From Mermis nigrescens (lineage: Eukaryota > Nematoda > Enoplea > Mermithida > Mermithidae): a DNA stretch of 64,000 bases. Under the pieces are notes generated by a model. That model worked only from the letters and a program-made list of their open reading frames with translations. It was not told where the DNA came from and did not search any database. This document shows positions 45,659 to 57,347 of the stretch, one piece after another. Every line of letters starts with the position of its first letter. Position 1 is the stretch's first letter. The position numbers were made by a program, and so were the translations under genes. The stretch spans positions 14,000,011 to 14,064,010 of the forward strand of contig JAVLUZ010000157.1 of the NCBI GenBank assembly GCA_036768485.1, in the 5' to 3' direction.

Positions 45659-45833
45659 CAGGGGCGGGAGGGGCGGCCGCCCCCCCATTGGCCCGAAATA
45701 GTGCGCAAAATTAAGGATTTTTGAGCGATTTTTGGGTTAAAACGACTAATTTTTCCGCCCAAGTCAAGGTTCCGCCCCCCCTCCTTAGGGGTACCGCCCC
45801 CCCCTCCTTAGGAAAATCCTGGATCCGCCACTG
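45659..45833 (-). mobile_element. hAT-like family E, short copy
   Basis: CAGGGGCGGGAGGGG ... GGATCCGCCACTG, duplication ATTAAGAC / ATTAACAC (7 of 8). Confidence 0.82.
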
Positions 45834-45841
45834 ATTAACAC

Positions 45842-46260
45842 CGCGTCGTTTCCTGCCTGATCAACGCACAAAAAAGCTTTTCAATTTTTAGTTGTTCCTC
45901 TGCATGCAATAAGTGCCTTGATTTTCATAAAAGATAGTAGGTATTTCATTGCTTCGTGCTCGGAATTTGTAGGTGTGGAATTCTAAAATTTAGTCGAATC
46001 TTATAGGATAGTTTATGCGTCATTCAATTTGATTTATAAAGATTTTCATTTCTTAATTATGTACTTATCTTATTACTATTTATTTGTCTATCTCTACTTA
46101 TTTGTCTCTGTTTAATTTATATTTTCAATTTTTCTTTATTAGTCTTCAATTTTCGATTCAGTATTTATTTCGAACGTGTATGTTGATTTTTTCTCTTAAT
46201 AAGACAAAATAATCACGAGTCGCGTAAATTTCCTTGTTTACCGCTCAATCCAGCTTCAAC
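45842..46260. other. Intron 2 sequence without repeats
   Basis: AT-rich, with no exon or named repeat. Confidence 0.35.
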
Positions 46261-46266
46261 AATGGT

Positions 46267-46406
46267 CAGTGGCGGATCTAGGATTTTGCTAAGGGGGCGG
46301 TACCCTGACTTGGGCGGAAAAATTAGCCGTTTTAACCTAAAAATCGCTCAAAAATGCTTAATGTTGCGCACTGTTTTGGGGTTACCCCTTCCTAAATCCG
46401 CCCCTG
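46267..46406 (+). mobile_element. hAT-like family E, short copy
   Basis: CAGTGGCGGATCTAGGATTT ... AAATCCGCCCCTG. It is deleted internally, and its flanks do not match. Confidence 0.72.
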
Positions 46407-46474
46407 CATAGATGCATAAAAATTCTATGTTTAGTCTTTCTATAGATTACTGTACTGCTGAGCAGATATGCACA

Positions 46475-46880
46475 GCATGGGAATACTGAGGGGGTGGGGG
46501 TCGAAATTGCGAAGTTATTTTCTGGGCCTAGAAACGGTGTGTACGCGTCAAAAACATCGTTTTTCGGCGTTTTTTTTCCTTTTTTCCAATATTTCTAGAG
46601 TATAAAAACATTTTAAAAAGTTCGAACAAATCGAACAAAAATATAGACGGAGACAAATTAGCAGATCGGTGCTAAGCGACGAAAATTTGACAGTTTTGGG
46701 CAAAGAATGCTAAAAACGCTTAAAACCGTATCTTTTCCACGAATTTTAACGTAGTAACTTATGTAATATCGCTTATTCTGGCAGGGGTTAAAAATTTCGG
46801 GGGGGGGGGGGCAAAATTACGCAACCCGCTCCCCCTGCCCCGGCTTCCGCGTATGCTGCTGAGGAACGCTAAAATACAAA
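46475..46880 (+). repeat. Family D copy
   Basis: It begins ATGCACAGCATGGGAATACT and has AAAACATCGTTTTTCGGCG, a TGCTAAGCGAC hairpin relic and the G-rich GTTAAAAATTTCGGGGG end. Confidence 0.6.
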
Positions 46881-46887
46881 TGCGTGT

Positions 46888-47475
46888 CAGGCACGGATAT
46901 CTCTGGGGGGATGGGGGGTCTCGGACCATACATGCACAGCATGGGAATTCTGGCGGGAAGGGGGGTGAAAACCTAGAGTGCCTTTTTTGGGCCCAAAAAT
47001 AGCCTGTACGCGTTAAAAAAACATCGTTTTTTGGCGTTTCTGACGATACTCCATCCATCTAGATCATAAAATCATGAAAAAAGTCGAATAAATTGACCAA
47101 TCTATCGCTTAAAACATGAATATATGGCGCTAAGTGCCGAAAAATTCGGCGAATTTTGAGCAAATAGATAGCCAAAAACCCTTAAAAGACACTTTTTCTA
47201 CCAATTTTTAGGTGAGTTTAGGAAACTTTTGAAAAATCGCCAATTCTGGGGGGTGAAAAATTTTTTCCGGGGGATGAAAAATGATTCTGTGGGGGGTGAT
47301 AACCCCCAAACCCCTCTCCAGATCATGTATGGTCCGGACACCCCTAAAATTCAGAAAAAGTCGGAAAAATATGGCTTTTCAAACGTTTTTTGTGCTATTT
47401 TTTGCCATTTTTTTGGCCTACTTCCCCAAAATTGGCGTTGGTCCCCCATTAATAGGACGGCCAGCTACGTGTCTG
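46888..47475 (-). mobile_element. hAT-like MITE family B, copy 5 (split)
   Basis: The ends CAGGCACGGATATC and GCCAGCTACGTGTCTG are flanked by a perfect 8-bp duplication ATGCGTGT (46880-46887, 47476-47483). A family D element sits in its middle. The right duplication ends nine bases before the first base of TMEM39 exon 3. Confidence 0.88.
46927..47331 (+). mobile_element. Family D MITE inserted in family B
   Basis: 405 bp, CATACATGCACAGCATGGG ... CCAGATCATGTATG, flanked by TCTCGGAC and GTCCGGAC (6 of 8), which were the middle of family B. It carries TGGCGCTAAGTGCCG. Confidence 0.82.
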
Positions 47476-47492
47476 ATGCGTGTTGTTCTCAG

Positions 47493-47781
47493 GGTGCTGT
47501 TTTACGTGCTTCTGTTCTACAACGAGCTGTTCTTCATCTTCGTCGACTCGGCTCCGCCTTCGTCGAGGTCAAATTTTCTGAGGCGCTTGTCGGGCTACGC
47601 CTGCGGCCCTCCTTATTACGTTGACTCAAATTCGGGTCACGCCTGCTCGCCTTCGGCCAACAGCGTGCGGGAGGAGGCCGACATATTGATCCTCGACTTT
47701 TACCAAAGATTCAAGCAAAGCCTCTTCGCCGCCTTCACCACGTCTTACTACGCAGTTTTCTTGCCCTGCTGCTTTTCGCCC
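47493..47781 (+). CDS. TMEM39: TMEM39-family membrane protein, third exon
   Basis: Acceptor TTGTTCTCAG, then G completes the Pro codon (CC|G), so the phase fits exon 2. It encodes a transmembrane helix (VLFYVLLFYNELFFIF), a loop with a Cys/Ser-rich spacer, then EEADILILDFYQRFKQSLFA and YYAVFLPCCFSP. Human TMEM39A has NEVECLKADFNHRIKEVLF...YYVAFLPLCF at this place. The donor GTAAAT at 47782 is in phase 0. The GC content is clearly higher than that of the surrounding repeats. Confidence 0.92.
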
Positions 47782-48110
47782 GTAAATTCTGCGTTTTAGT
47801 TCCTCTTTTTGTCATTTTTCGCCACGCATCAGATTATTTTTTCATGTTGTTATCGCGTCCTAGTTATGACTTTTATTTCCCTGATTACTTTTAAAATTGT
47901 TCGAAATTGATCGTAGAGCGTAGACTCGAAAATCGAACTATTTGATTCAATGTTCTTTACACTCTTCCGTTTTGTCGCAAGAAAATTCGGGTATTTTTCG
48001 CCAAGGCTGTCCATTTCTGCTCGGGCGGAAGAAATTTGCGGCTTCGAAATGAATTGACGTTAAGCAAATTGCATATCATTCCGCCCTGTCGTAGAAATTC
48101 GAGTTACCGT

Positions 48111-48295
48111 CGAGGGGCGGATTTAGGGGGCGGCCGCCCTCACCCCCATTGACCCAAAATAGTGCGCAAAATTAAGCATTTTGAGCGATTTTTAGCGATT
48201 TTCGGGTTGAAACGGCTAATTTTTCCGCCCAAGTCAGGGTTCCGCCCCTTAGGGGTACCGCCCTCCCCCTTAGGAAAATCCTAGATCCGCCACCG
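48111..48295 (-). mobile_element. hAT-like family E, short copy
   Basis: CGAGGGGCGGATTTAGG ... AGATCCGCCACCG, duplication GTTACCGT / ATTACCGT (7 of 8). Confidence 0.82.
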
Positions 48296-48379
48296 ATTAC
48301 CGTGATTTAGTACATCTTTTTTATTGCTAATTTATTTGATTTATCGAATATATTGTTTTTTAAAGCTGCCTGGCGTGTA

Positions 48380-48800
48380 TGCACATAAGGGGCGGGATTG
48401 AGGGGGGTATTACCCTCCCGAAGGGTCAGCCGCGCTGGTACTGTCCGGCATTTGAGCTCACGGAACGTTTGTTGCATCATTTTTGAGGTCAAAAGTAGTA
48501 AATTTGTCAAAATTTTTCGGCGCTTCGCGCCGTATTAGTACTTTTAAGTTACTTTTTACTCAAAAAGCCCCCAAAATTGATAACTTTTTGCATTTTAAGT
48601 GTTAAAAGTGTTATAATGCAGTCAGAATGAACTAAAAATGCTTATAAAATGCGATATTACAACAAAAAACGTTTTATAGGCTATTTCGACCATTTTTATC
48701 GTGAAAACAGCAAAAAAATCGTGAACGCTAAGTTAAATTTACTGTTTTGAATTTTGGGATTTCTCCCCCCCTTTGCTGACCCTGATCTTGTTGTGCACCT
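48380..48800 (-). repeat. Family K copy
   Basis: Reverse of the 55780 copy: GGGTATTACCCTCCCGAAGG, GTACTGTCCGGC, CGGCGCTTCGCGCCG at 48519, and ending TGCTGACCCTGATC. Confidence 0.65.
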
Positions 48801-49028
48801 ACGGGCAACAGGTGTAAGCTTGATTTTATCTAAATTGAAATGGGCGTATTTGGCGCCGCAGGAATCAGTCCAGTCGCATCTTTTGATTAATGAGTTTTTT
48901 GGTCGATATTATGGTTTTATTTATTCGCCGAATTCATTTTTTCCTGCATTCGTATGCCAGTGTATGGCCTTATGTATTTCGTATCACGGGCTGGGCTTCC
49001 CTTTCGGACGTAAAAAAGACGTTGTTTC

Positions 49029-49208
49029 CAGTGGCGGATCCATAATTCTCTAAGGGGGCGGTACCCCTATGGGGGTCGGAACCCTGACGGGCGGAAAACT
49101 TAGCTGTTTTAACCCAAAAATCGCTCAAAAATCCTTGATTTTACGCACTATTTTGGGCCAATGGGGGGCGGCCGCTCCTCCCTCCCGCCCTCCCTGAATC
49201 CGCCCCTG
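49029..49208 (+). mobile_element. hAT-like family E, short copy
   Basis: CAGTGGCGGATCCATAATTC ... GAATCCGCCCCTG, duplication GTTGTTTC / GTTGCTTC (7 of 8). Confidence 0.83.
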
Positions 49209-49296
49209 GTTGCTTCTTTTATTTTATCAATTTCTTATTTTAAAACTTGATTACGATGAAAAATGACTGGAAATCGTTCATTAGGCGCATGATGAG

Positions 49297-49474
49297 CATA
49301 TGTGGGCGGCACTAAAGTTCTGGGGAAGCTAAAAAACACCATTTTTCAACGTTTCTCATCGAGCGCTATCCATTGGCATCAAAGAATTGGGAAAAGCAAA
49401 AAAATTTCAAAAATTGAATTCTGAGGGAATTAGGTTTCTCTGGGGTGAGGTGCATACCCCCACGCTCAGGTAAG
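49297..49474 (-). mobile_element. hAT-like MITE family A, copy 6
   Basis: CATATGTGGGCGGC ... CACGCTCAGGTAAG, perfect 8-bp duplication ATGATGAG on both sides. Confidence 0.85.
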
Positions 49475-49772
49475 ATGATGAGAGATTACTTGTAGAAATG
49501 TGTAGTTCAACGACACATTATTTGTGTACGAATGATAATGAAATTTCTCCCATATTTTACGAAGCTACTTGATAAACGTTAAAAAATCCCAGGCCTTCTA
49601 AACAATGGTTCTCTAGATATCTGATTTTAACACCCCCCCCCCAAATCGTGGATACGAGGATTTATTTTCGCAGTAGCGTGCTTCCTCTATTGTTAAAGGA
49701 GGGGTGAAAATAAAATAAAAATAAAAATAGAATAAAATAAATTAATCCAAACTTTCAACAAATAGTCGGGAA

Positions 49773-49957
49773 CAGCGGCGGATCTAGGATTTTTCTAAGG
49801 GGGCGGTATCCCTAAGGGGGGGCGGAACCCTAACTTGGGCGGGAAAATTAGCCGTTTTAACCCGAAAATCGCTAAAAATCGCTCAAAAATGCCTAATTTT
49901 GCGCATTATTTTGGGCCAATGGGGGGCGGCCGCCCCCCACTCCTGAATCCGCCCCTG
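49773..49957 (+). mobile_element. hAT-like family E, short copy
   Basis: CAGCGGCGGATCTAGGATTT ... GAATCCGCCCCTG, duplication GTCGGGAA / GTCGGAAA (7 of 8). Confidence 0.83.
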
Positions 49958-50231
49958 GTCGGAAATAGTTTTCCAAAATTCACCTGCAAAATGACATTTT
50001 TTCGCCGCCGTTTTATTTATTGTTCTGAAATATTTTAAACGTAGAGTCCCGTCTATTAAAAAACAAAATTTTCAAAAATTTTGCTTCAATGCTAGCGTTG
50101 TGTAAAGCTCGCTAATTTGCTTAAAGCTCGTTTTTGACGCGTTCCTTTCGTTTTTGGGTTCAAAAAGGAATTTTGGGAGAAGTGTGCTTAATTTGCCTAA
50201 AATTTACATATTGTATATGTATGGTCCCGGG

Positions 50232-50479
50232 CACACCTGGATGTGGAGGGGTTCGGGGGGCGGGTATGCACCCCCAGAAACCAACATACTACCCCCCAGA
50301 AATCAAAATACCCCCCGGAATTCAATTCTTGAAAATTTTTTCATTTTTTCGCAATTTTTTGATGCCAATGGATAGTGCTTGATGAGAAACGTCGAAAAAT
50401 GGTGTTTTTATCGCCATACCACCATTTTTTGACCTTCAAAAATCTTGCACCCCCAGAATTTTCTTGCTGCCCACGTATG
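50232..50479 (+). mobile_element. hAT-like MITE family A, copy 7
   Basis: CACACCTGGATGTGG ... GCCCACGTATG. The flanks no longer match. Confidence 0.78.
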
Positions 50480-50569
50480 GTCACTAACCGTAAGCCTTTT
50501 ATATATTTTGATTATTTTGAAAATACAGCGAAACATAAGTACATGTAATAGAAATAATGGGGGGGGGCA

Positions 50570-50950
50570 TAGATGCTCAGCATGGCCGGTTAGGGGGACC
50601 TAATTGCACATAGGGGAGGTATTATCCCCCGCTGAAGGGTCAGCCGGACAGGTACTGTCCGGCGACTTTGATTTTTCGGGCGCTTCGCGCCGAATTAGGA
50701 ATTTTATGTGCTTTTTACTCAAGAAGCGCCCAATATTGATCCATTTTTGCATTTTTTTAGTGTGAAAAATGATATAATGCCGTCAAAATGGACTAAAAAT
50801 GCTTTAGAAATGCGATATTACCACGAAAAACGGTTTATAGACAATTTTGACCATTCTTATCGTTTAAGCAGCAAAAGTCATGAACGTTGAATGTACTGTT
50901 TTAAACTTCTTAATTTCACCCTCCTCCTGCTGACCCTGACCTTTTGCATC
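50570..50950 (-). repeat. Family K copy
   Basis: GAGGTATTATCCCCCGCTGA, GTACTGTCCGGCG, GGGCGCTTCGCGCCG at 50678, and ending TGCTGACCCTGACC. Confidence 0.65.
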
Positions 50951-51423
50951 TATGGCGGGGGTCAGTCAGTCTTTAATGTCATCTAGGTAAATTTTGGGCC
51001 AAACTTAGCCCAAATAGTAGCATAAATGCTTAAATAGCGCAGAAACTGTGTCGGGTCGCATTTTCTGGTCAATTTCAAGCGTTTGTTAGGAAAATATTCG
51101 GTTTTCGCCTATTTTTGTCTCATTTTGCCCTATTTTTCGCAGAAAATATGTCATTTTTACTATCTGGCTTATCTTCTAGACCTCCTCCCCGAACTCTTCC
51201 GCACGTGCATTTCTGACAGGAAGCGCCTTAAAGACGGTCGTTCCCGCTGTCCTCCGTCCAAATCTTCCATCTTTCCCCTCGATTTTGGCCCAAATTTTAG
51301 TGCTTTGGTTCATTTTCAAGTATTCTTGCTATTTGTGGCCAAAACTTTTGGACACATTTGACCGCGCTAAGAATGGTCGTCCATCACCGTTTAGAACTCT
51401 AAGCCGTTAATTGTACCTACACA

Positions 51424-51680
51424 CATAGGTGGGCGGCACCAAAGTTCCGGGGTGTAAGATTTTTTCAAAGCTTAAAAAATGGCCTTAAAAATGATGGTAT
51501 GGCGAAAAAACACCATTTTTCAGCGATTCTCATCGAGCACTATCCATTGGCATCAAAAAATTGCGAAAAAGCGAAAAAATTTCAAAAATTGAATTCTGGG
51601 GAGGGGTATTCTGGTTTCTGGGGGGGGGGTATTTTAATTTCTTGGGGGGGGCTGCCGACCCCCCCCCATTCCCAAGTATG
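51424..51680 (-). mobile_element. hAT-like MITE family A, copy 8
   Basis: CATAGGTGGGCGGCACC ... CATTCCCAAGTATG, with a perfect 8-bp duplication CCTACACA. It supplies the uninterrupted TATGGCGAAAAAACACC site used to define the foldback insertion at 5787. It lies 131 bases before TMEM39 exon 4. Confidence 0.87.
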
Positions 51681-51811
51681 CCTACACACGCAAAGCTTGA
51701 GCCTACACCCGTGTGCTTCGCCTCAAATTACCAAAAATTTGACTTTTTCTGAACGTAAATCCTTAAATTCTTATAATGTCGCCAACTTTTAAGGGGTTGC
51801 TCAATTTTAAG

Positions 51812-52005
51812 CATTATTTATACGTGGACTATTGGTGGTCCTTCGAAATGTGCTGCATCGTGTTCGCCACTTCGTGGACCATCTACGTCGCTTACCTCTT
51901 TCCTCTGCAATATTGCGATTTGTTGCACCGATCGGCGCAGCATTTGGGGGCCTGGGAGAAGCTGGAACGCCAGCCGGCTCACGTCGTCCAGTTGCCCACA
52001 AATCC
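51812..52005 (+). CDS. TMEM39: TMEM39-family membrane protein, fourth exon
   Basis: After the acceptor CAATTTTAAG it reads HYLYVDYWWSFEMCCIVF and a transmembrane helix, then the family signature PLQYCDLLHRSAQHLGAWEK-L (human [21 protein letters not shown]). The alignment across the exon 3/4 junction has no gap with this acceptor; the AG 18 bases earlier would add six residues. The donor GTAATT at 52006 is in phase 2 (CC|C). Confidence 0.93.
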
Positions 52006-52569
52006 GTAATTTAATTATTACTATCGGTGACAATATTTTGGAACAGCTTCGTCGTACGCGTTACGGCTCAAGATTTTCGGTGGGGGCGGGGTAAATTGGT
52101 CTATTTTTCGGCTAAAATTGGCATAAAAAATACCCGACAATGGCCAAAAAATGCAAGTTTCGCCCAAGATAGGGGAACGAAAATTTTCTTATTTTGGTGG
52201 GACGCAGGAACCAGTGGCGTATCTAGGATTTTCCTAAGAGGGCGGTACGCAGAGTTTTCCCAAAACAGTCAAAAATAGGTCCAAAATTTGCCCTTCACTC
52301 GCAAAATTGCGTTTTTTAGGCGTTTTGCGCCGTCTACTTTTATTTAAAATCACTTTTGGCGCGAAATTTTCGGGGAAAATTGTGAAATTTTCGATAATTT
52401 CCTCCGAAAAGTCATCAAACTTCTTAGACTTTAGCCGAAATCCAACGCTAAGCGCTGGAAAATTTGTAAAATTTAGGCGGAAATACTTTTAGAACCTGGA
52501 TTTACTGTTCAATTTCTTGTATTTGTAACCTTTGATGCGGAACGTCAAAACTTTTCATCAAGTCATGCT

Positions 52570-54842
52570 TAGAGCTGCACACTTTGCAAATTTCACTACC
52601 CGGGTACCCGGCTATTTCATTACCCGAGTACCCGGTAATTCGGGTACCCGGTATACCCGGGTAGGACCTTAGATAAAAGAGAATGCAGTGAACATCGTTT
52701 ATTTACGGTTGACAGTGAGGTCTAGGGCAAAGTGATATTTAAGCAGTAAAATTATTGAAAAATTAATTTAAGATTAAATAGAATCAAGGCTTTAATCTGA
52801 AGAATTCGTATGCATTTAATGAAATTTAAGTCATTTTCATAATTCAAAGCAAAAAATTGTGAAGCAGGTTTTGTATCTTCATAGCGTCATTAAAACATTT
52901 GCAGCAGGAAAACACATTGACGGAAAAGCAATTTTGAAATCAACCGGAAATGAAAATTTATCCAAAAACAAGTCTAAGTCCATCTGGTGCTGACTGCAGA
53001 GACGTAATCAGAATTTTGGATTCGGGAGGCATAAACGTTTTCATGTAGAATTTACGGCCTTTCTATTGACAAACAGTTCGGAATTCATATAGGGCGCAAA
53101 GTGTTAAGAAATTTAGTCATTTTTTCCACCCTTAACATTTTGTAGCTCGGCGAATACATACTAATAGTCTGACAGAGCAGAAAATTATCAAATTTGTACA
53201 AAACAATTTTGACATTTTCAAGCTTCTAACAAGAAAACTGCTAATTACTAACTTTGTCTGAAGATATTTTGAGTGATTCAGGAAGCGCAATCTCGGAGCT
53301 TACAAAAAGAAAGAACAGTAACTGGTGGCGCTAGGCGCCGGAAAATTTCGACGTTTTTGCACATTAAACTCAATTTATACCGCTTAAATCATACAAAACA
53401 GACAAATTAATGCCGGCGCGAAACGCCGGAAATTTTTATAAATTCCTAACCCTTTTACCTGGCTTGTTCTCCCTACAATCACGTTGCACATGTACAACGA
53501 GATTTTACGGCTGCGGGACGTCTGAGGTGGCGAGCGGGATCCGGGGCAGAGTCCGAAAAATTATGTAAAAAAAACATTTTAATGTTAAATAGTAACATTA
53601 AAATTCTCGCAAAATAGGCCAAATCTCGGTTCGGAAGCAAGCTCAAAAACACTTAAAATTGATGAACTCCTACATTGCAAAAACTGATCTGAAATGCGTT
53701 TTTCGACCTCTGCTGGGTACATAGCGCAGCAACGGGTCGCTGCCAATAAGACATAGAAAGATGTGTCCATGAAAATTTTGTTCTTACCGTTTTCAGGCCC
53801 ATTTGTGGCCTTCTAATTAACAAAATGCAGTTCATAGAACAAGAAATGCGCAAAAACATAAGAAAATTTGGCCATTCCTTCCAATTAAAATAGGATTATG
53901 TGTCCTTGTAAAGAAAGATAAAGTAAACAAAGAATAGACAAACTGTTACACAAAAGACAAACAAAGAAGAGAATAGACAAACTGGTTCGCAATCATTTTC
54001 GCACTTTTACTATCATGCTAAACAAGCATGCGCAGTTTCATTCAACGAACAAATAGTGCATTAAATTACTAAAGTGATGTGGAGTGCCGAATTATTTTAG
54101 CTGATTCAAGCTTTTAAATTTGTTTGATCTATATAGCAATTAATAATAATGACTCGGCGCGGAAAATTTTGAAGTTTTTACCTTTTGAACTTAGTTTTTT
54201 ACACATACATCATTGCAACAAAAAAATCAACAATATTTCTGAAATATTTCGGGGGGGCAGGTACCCCCAATGCTCCTCTGGCTACGCCTATGGCTGACTG
54301 CATTTGTAACATCAATAGGCTTTGAACCAGGTCTAACTAAAACAGTTGCGCGCACGATGTGAATAAAAGTTGCAGTTTAAATTTATATTATGGTCACTGA
54401 AGTGAATGAATTATAAAAAAAGCGTCGCTAACAGATAATTTCTTGTTTAAATTTGTTTACAATGAAGAATAAGAAGAATTCGGCACAAATAAAATAATTT
54501 AACTAAAGAGCTGAATAATGGAAAATGCCCAGACCGTATGCGCGATATATTGTGATAATAGGAAATATTAACAGGCTCGCTTATTTAACATTTTTCGGTT
54601 GATTATATCAAATCACATTTACATTGTGATTCAGTGGCACTTTAGAAGCAATATGTTTCTAGGTTTCTAATTCAATTCTTAGCACATATTGCATAACTGC
54701 AGTGCTAATTTTCCATTTTATATTAGGGGATTCGGGTAGCCGGGTATACCCGGGTACCCGTAGGGTACCCGGGTAGTAAAATTATTTTCTACCTGGGTAC
54801 CAGGTACTCGAGTATCCGTTCGGGTACCCGCGTGCAGCTCTA
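52570..54842. mobile_element. hAT-type element with GGGTACCCG ends
   Basis: TAGAGCTGCACACTTTG ... GCGTGCAGCTCTA: an 11-bp terminal repeat TAGAGCTGCAC with one interruption, flanked by GTCATGCT / GTCATGCA (7 of 8). Within 100 bp of each end are six or more CGGGTACCCG-like palindromes. At 2273 bp it could have carried a gene, but no transposase motif is seen in either strand; it also holds GGCGC hairpins at 53327 and 53412. Non-autonomous. Confidence 0.85.
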
Positions 54843-54957
54843 GTCATGCACGAAAATAGAAGAAATCTACACCGAAATAGCTGCTTTTGCTCTTGGAATT
54901 GTCATGGAAGCAATTCCATCACCGAAAAATGTCCTTCTAGGTCGCCAAGAAAGTAAA

Positions 54958-55040
54958 TAAATTGTCTTAAAAAATCAAATAAAATTAAATAAAAAATTAA
55001 ATAAATCAAATAAAAAATTAAATAAATCAAATAAAAATCC
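54958..55040 (+). repeat. AAATAAA-rich simple repeat
   Basis: Repeated AAATCAAATAAAA / AAATTAAATAA words inside the family E copy. Confidence 0.75.
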
Positions 55041-55162
55041 AAATAAATAATAAATAAAGGCCAAAAATCATTGCAAATCACGTATCCATTCTTTATCTCG
55101 CCAAATATTTTGGGCCAATGGGAGGGGCGGCCGCTCTCCGACCCCCCTATTAAATCCCCCTG

Positions 55163-55569
55163 ACAGGGAAGGTCAGCTTTGGAGCCAGTGATCCCCTATC
55201 CCCCTGTTATGTAAATGTATGGATACATTCCCTTAGAATTCCGGTGGTTTTTTTAAAAACGTTTTCGGCAGCTTTTACTAAAAAGTTGCCTTATTTTTGC
55301 ACCCTTGTTATTATTAAAATTTTTTTTAAATTGAATTAAACCAGGCTTTTACAGTTTTGCTAATGTTTTTTACTGCATCGATAAATGATTGTGACGTTTT
55401 TTTAACATGTTTGTTTTTTCGTTTTGCCTTAAATTACCTTGACCCTTTGATCTTTTTATTCTGTCTTTTTTTACTTTTCTTTGCGCTTGTAAGCGCTCTT
55501 AATATTGTTTCTTGTCATAAGGCCATGCAGTAATATTATTCCGTAAGTGGATTCAGAATTTGCCGATGG
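55163..55569. other. Interval without gene
   Basis: T-rich; a GTTTTGC...CTTTTTATTC tract. Nothing recognised. Confidence 0.35.
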
Positions 55570-55577
55570 GGTGGAAC

Positions 55578-55736
55578 CAGTGGCGGATATAGGGGGCCGG
55601 GGGCGGCCGCCCCCACATCGGTCCAAAATAGTGCGCAAAATAAGCATTTTTGAGCGATTTTTAGCGATTTTCGGGTTAAAACGGCTAATTTTTCCGCCCG
55701 TACCGCCCCCTTAGGAAAATCCTAGATCCGCCACCG
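55578..55736 (-). mobile_element. hAT-like family E, short copy
   Basis: CAGTGGCGGATATAGGGGG ... AGATCCGCCACCG, with a perfect 8-bp duplication GGTGGAAC. Confidence 0.88.
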
Positions 55737-55779
55737 GGTGGAACCCTAATTTTTTTTTAATAATATGCAAAAAGCTTAG

Positions 55780-56175
55780 GTGCACAAAGTAAGAGTCGGC
55801 AAGAGGGCGAAATCCTGAAAATCCAAAACACAAAATTTATTGTTCGTTATTCTTTCTGTTTAAACGATCAAAATTGTCAAAAAGGCTTATATAAAGGGTT
55901 TTTCGTTGTAATATCGCATTTTTCAGGCATTGTTGAGTCCATTTTGACTGCATTATGTCACTTTTAACAAAAAAAATGCAAAAATTGATCAATTTCGCTC
56001 GCTTTTTTGAAGTAACAAGTGCATGAAAATACTAATTCGATGCGAAGCGCTGGAAGAATTTTGACATTTTTACTGCTTTTGACATCAGGAATGGTGCAAA
56101 CGCCTAACATCAGCTCAAAATCGCCGGACAGTACCTGTCCAGCTGACCCCTCGGGGGATTATACCCCCTCACCCC
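55780..56175 (+). repeat. Family K copy (reference)
   Basis: In order: GTCGGCAAGAGGGCGAAATC, AACGATCAAAATTGTC, GAGTCCATTTTGACTGC, GATGCGAAGCGCTGG, CGCCGGACAGTACCTG, then C/G tracts. Confidence 0.65.
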
Positions 56176-56247
56176 CGTATGAGCATGGCTAAAAATACGT
56201 TCATTATGCTTGAAGTAGCGTTTTCGCTGTCTTTTGATAGACAGAAT

Positions 56248-56440
56248 CAGTGGCGGATCCAGGATTTTCCTAAGGGGGGGGGGTACCCCTAAGGGGAAGG
56301 CGGAACTTCTGCCTTGGGCGGAAAAATTAGCCGTTTTAACCTGAAAATTCGCTAAAAATCGCTCAAAAAATGCTGAATTTTGCGCACTATTTCGAGCCAA
56401 GGGGCGGCCGCCCCCGCCCCCATCCCCCAATCCGCCATTG
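56248..56440 (+). mobile_element. hAT-like family E, short copy
   Basis: CAGTGGCGGATCCAGGATTT ... CAATCCGCCATTG, duplication GACAGAAT / GGCAGAAT (7 of 8). Confidence 0.83.
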
Positions 56441-57118
56441 GGCAGAATCGATTGTGATCACATAAAACTTTAGAAATTTTCGATATATTCCTGCGAAAGA
56501 CGCGTGAAAGTTGGCACAAAGCGCCTTGAAATACTCAAGAATTCATTTTTTAAAAGTAAAAAATCAGTTATTCTACACTGTAAGCACTCTTCCGACGTTA
56601 ATATACGGTTTTTTAAGCAGTGGTGTAATTGTAGGGAGCTGGCTGGCTGGGGGGCTAGCGCCCCTTAAATTTTGGGAGCGAATATTTTTACAAGGGTCTC
56701 CCAAGGGCAAAAATTGGACATTCTTCAAACGTATCTGAAAGACCGCTGGAATGAATTTTAGCTCACTTTTCGAGCTAATAAGTCCAAATTTTTGGGCGAT
56801 TCGCGCCTCATTTCTTGATATACAAAATATACACTATTATCTTTGCCCATCCATAAGTAGTTTTTGACATAACCAACTTTAAAAATTTTCATCCCCCAAA
56901 ATCCGCTTTTTTTTGGAGCGTGAAGAAAGTCTTTAAATGTCATTAATAAAATACTACCTGGCGCGAAGCGCGGAAAATTTTGGAAAATCGTGATAAAGAA
57001 TGGCTAAAAATCATCCAAATAAATACACACCTTGTGTCACGTCTGACTGATATTTGACCATGGGAAGCGACCGTCTCCTCCCGTTTTCACCTAAATCCGC
57101 CCTCAAATGTGCCATATA

Positions 57119-57258
57119 CAGGCATGTAGCTGCTGGAGGGGGGGGTACTGGGGGTCCGGACCCCCAAAATTCAGAAAAAAACCCGAAAAATAGGACTTTT
57201 TACACGTTATTTTGTACTATTTTTGGCTTAGACCCAGAAAGGGCCAGCTACGTGCCTG
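57119..57258 (-). mobile_element. hAT-like MITE family B, copy 6
   Basis: CAGGCATGTAGCTGCTGG ... CCAGCTACGTGCCTG, with a perfect 8-bp duplication GCCATATA. Confidence 0.88.
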
Positions 57259-57347
57259 GCCATATAATAGTATCCGTAAAATCTACTACTTACTGATCTA
57301 AAGGCGTTACTTAACAGTTAAATGCGCGATTAATAGATATTAGCAGA

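Larger units (their letters stand above)
52212..55162 (+). mobile_element. hAT-like family E, long copy hosting another hAT
   Basis: CAGTGGCGTATCTAGGATTT at left, TTAAATCCCCCTG at right. Its halves (52212-52569 and 54843-55162) together equal the 997-bp copy at 23942 without its family I insert. A 2.3-kb hAT element is nested in it. Confidence 0.75.

Noticed and set aside
53585..53859. Overlapping - strand frames inside the 2.3-kb hAT element
   Set aside because: No hAT dimerisation (C-terminal) or zinc-finger motif; they look like chance frames.
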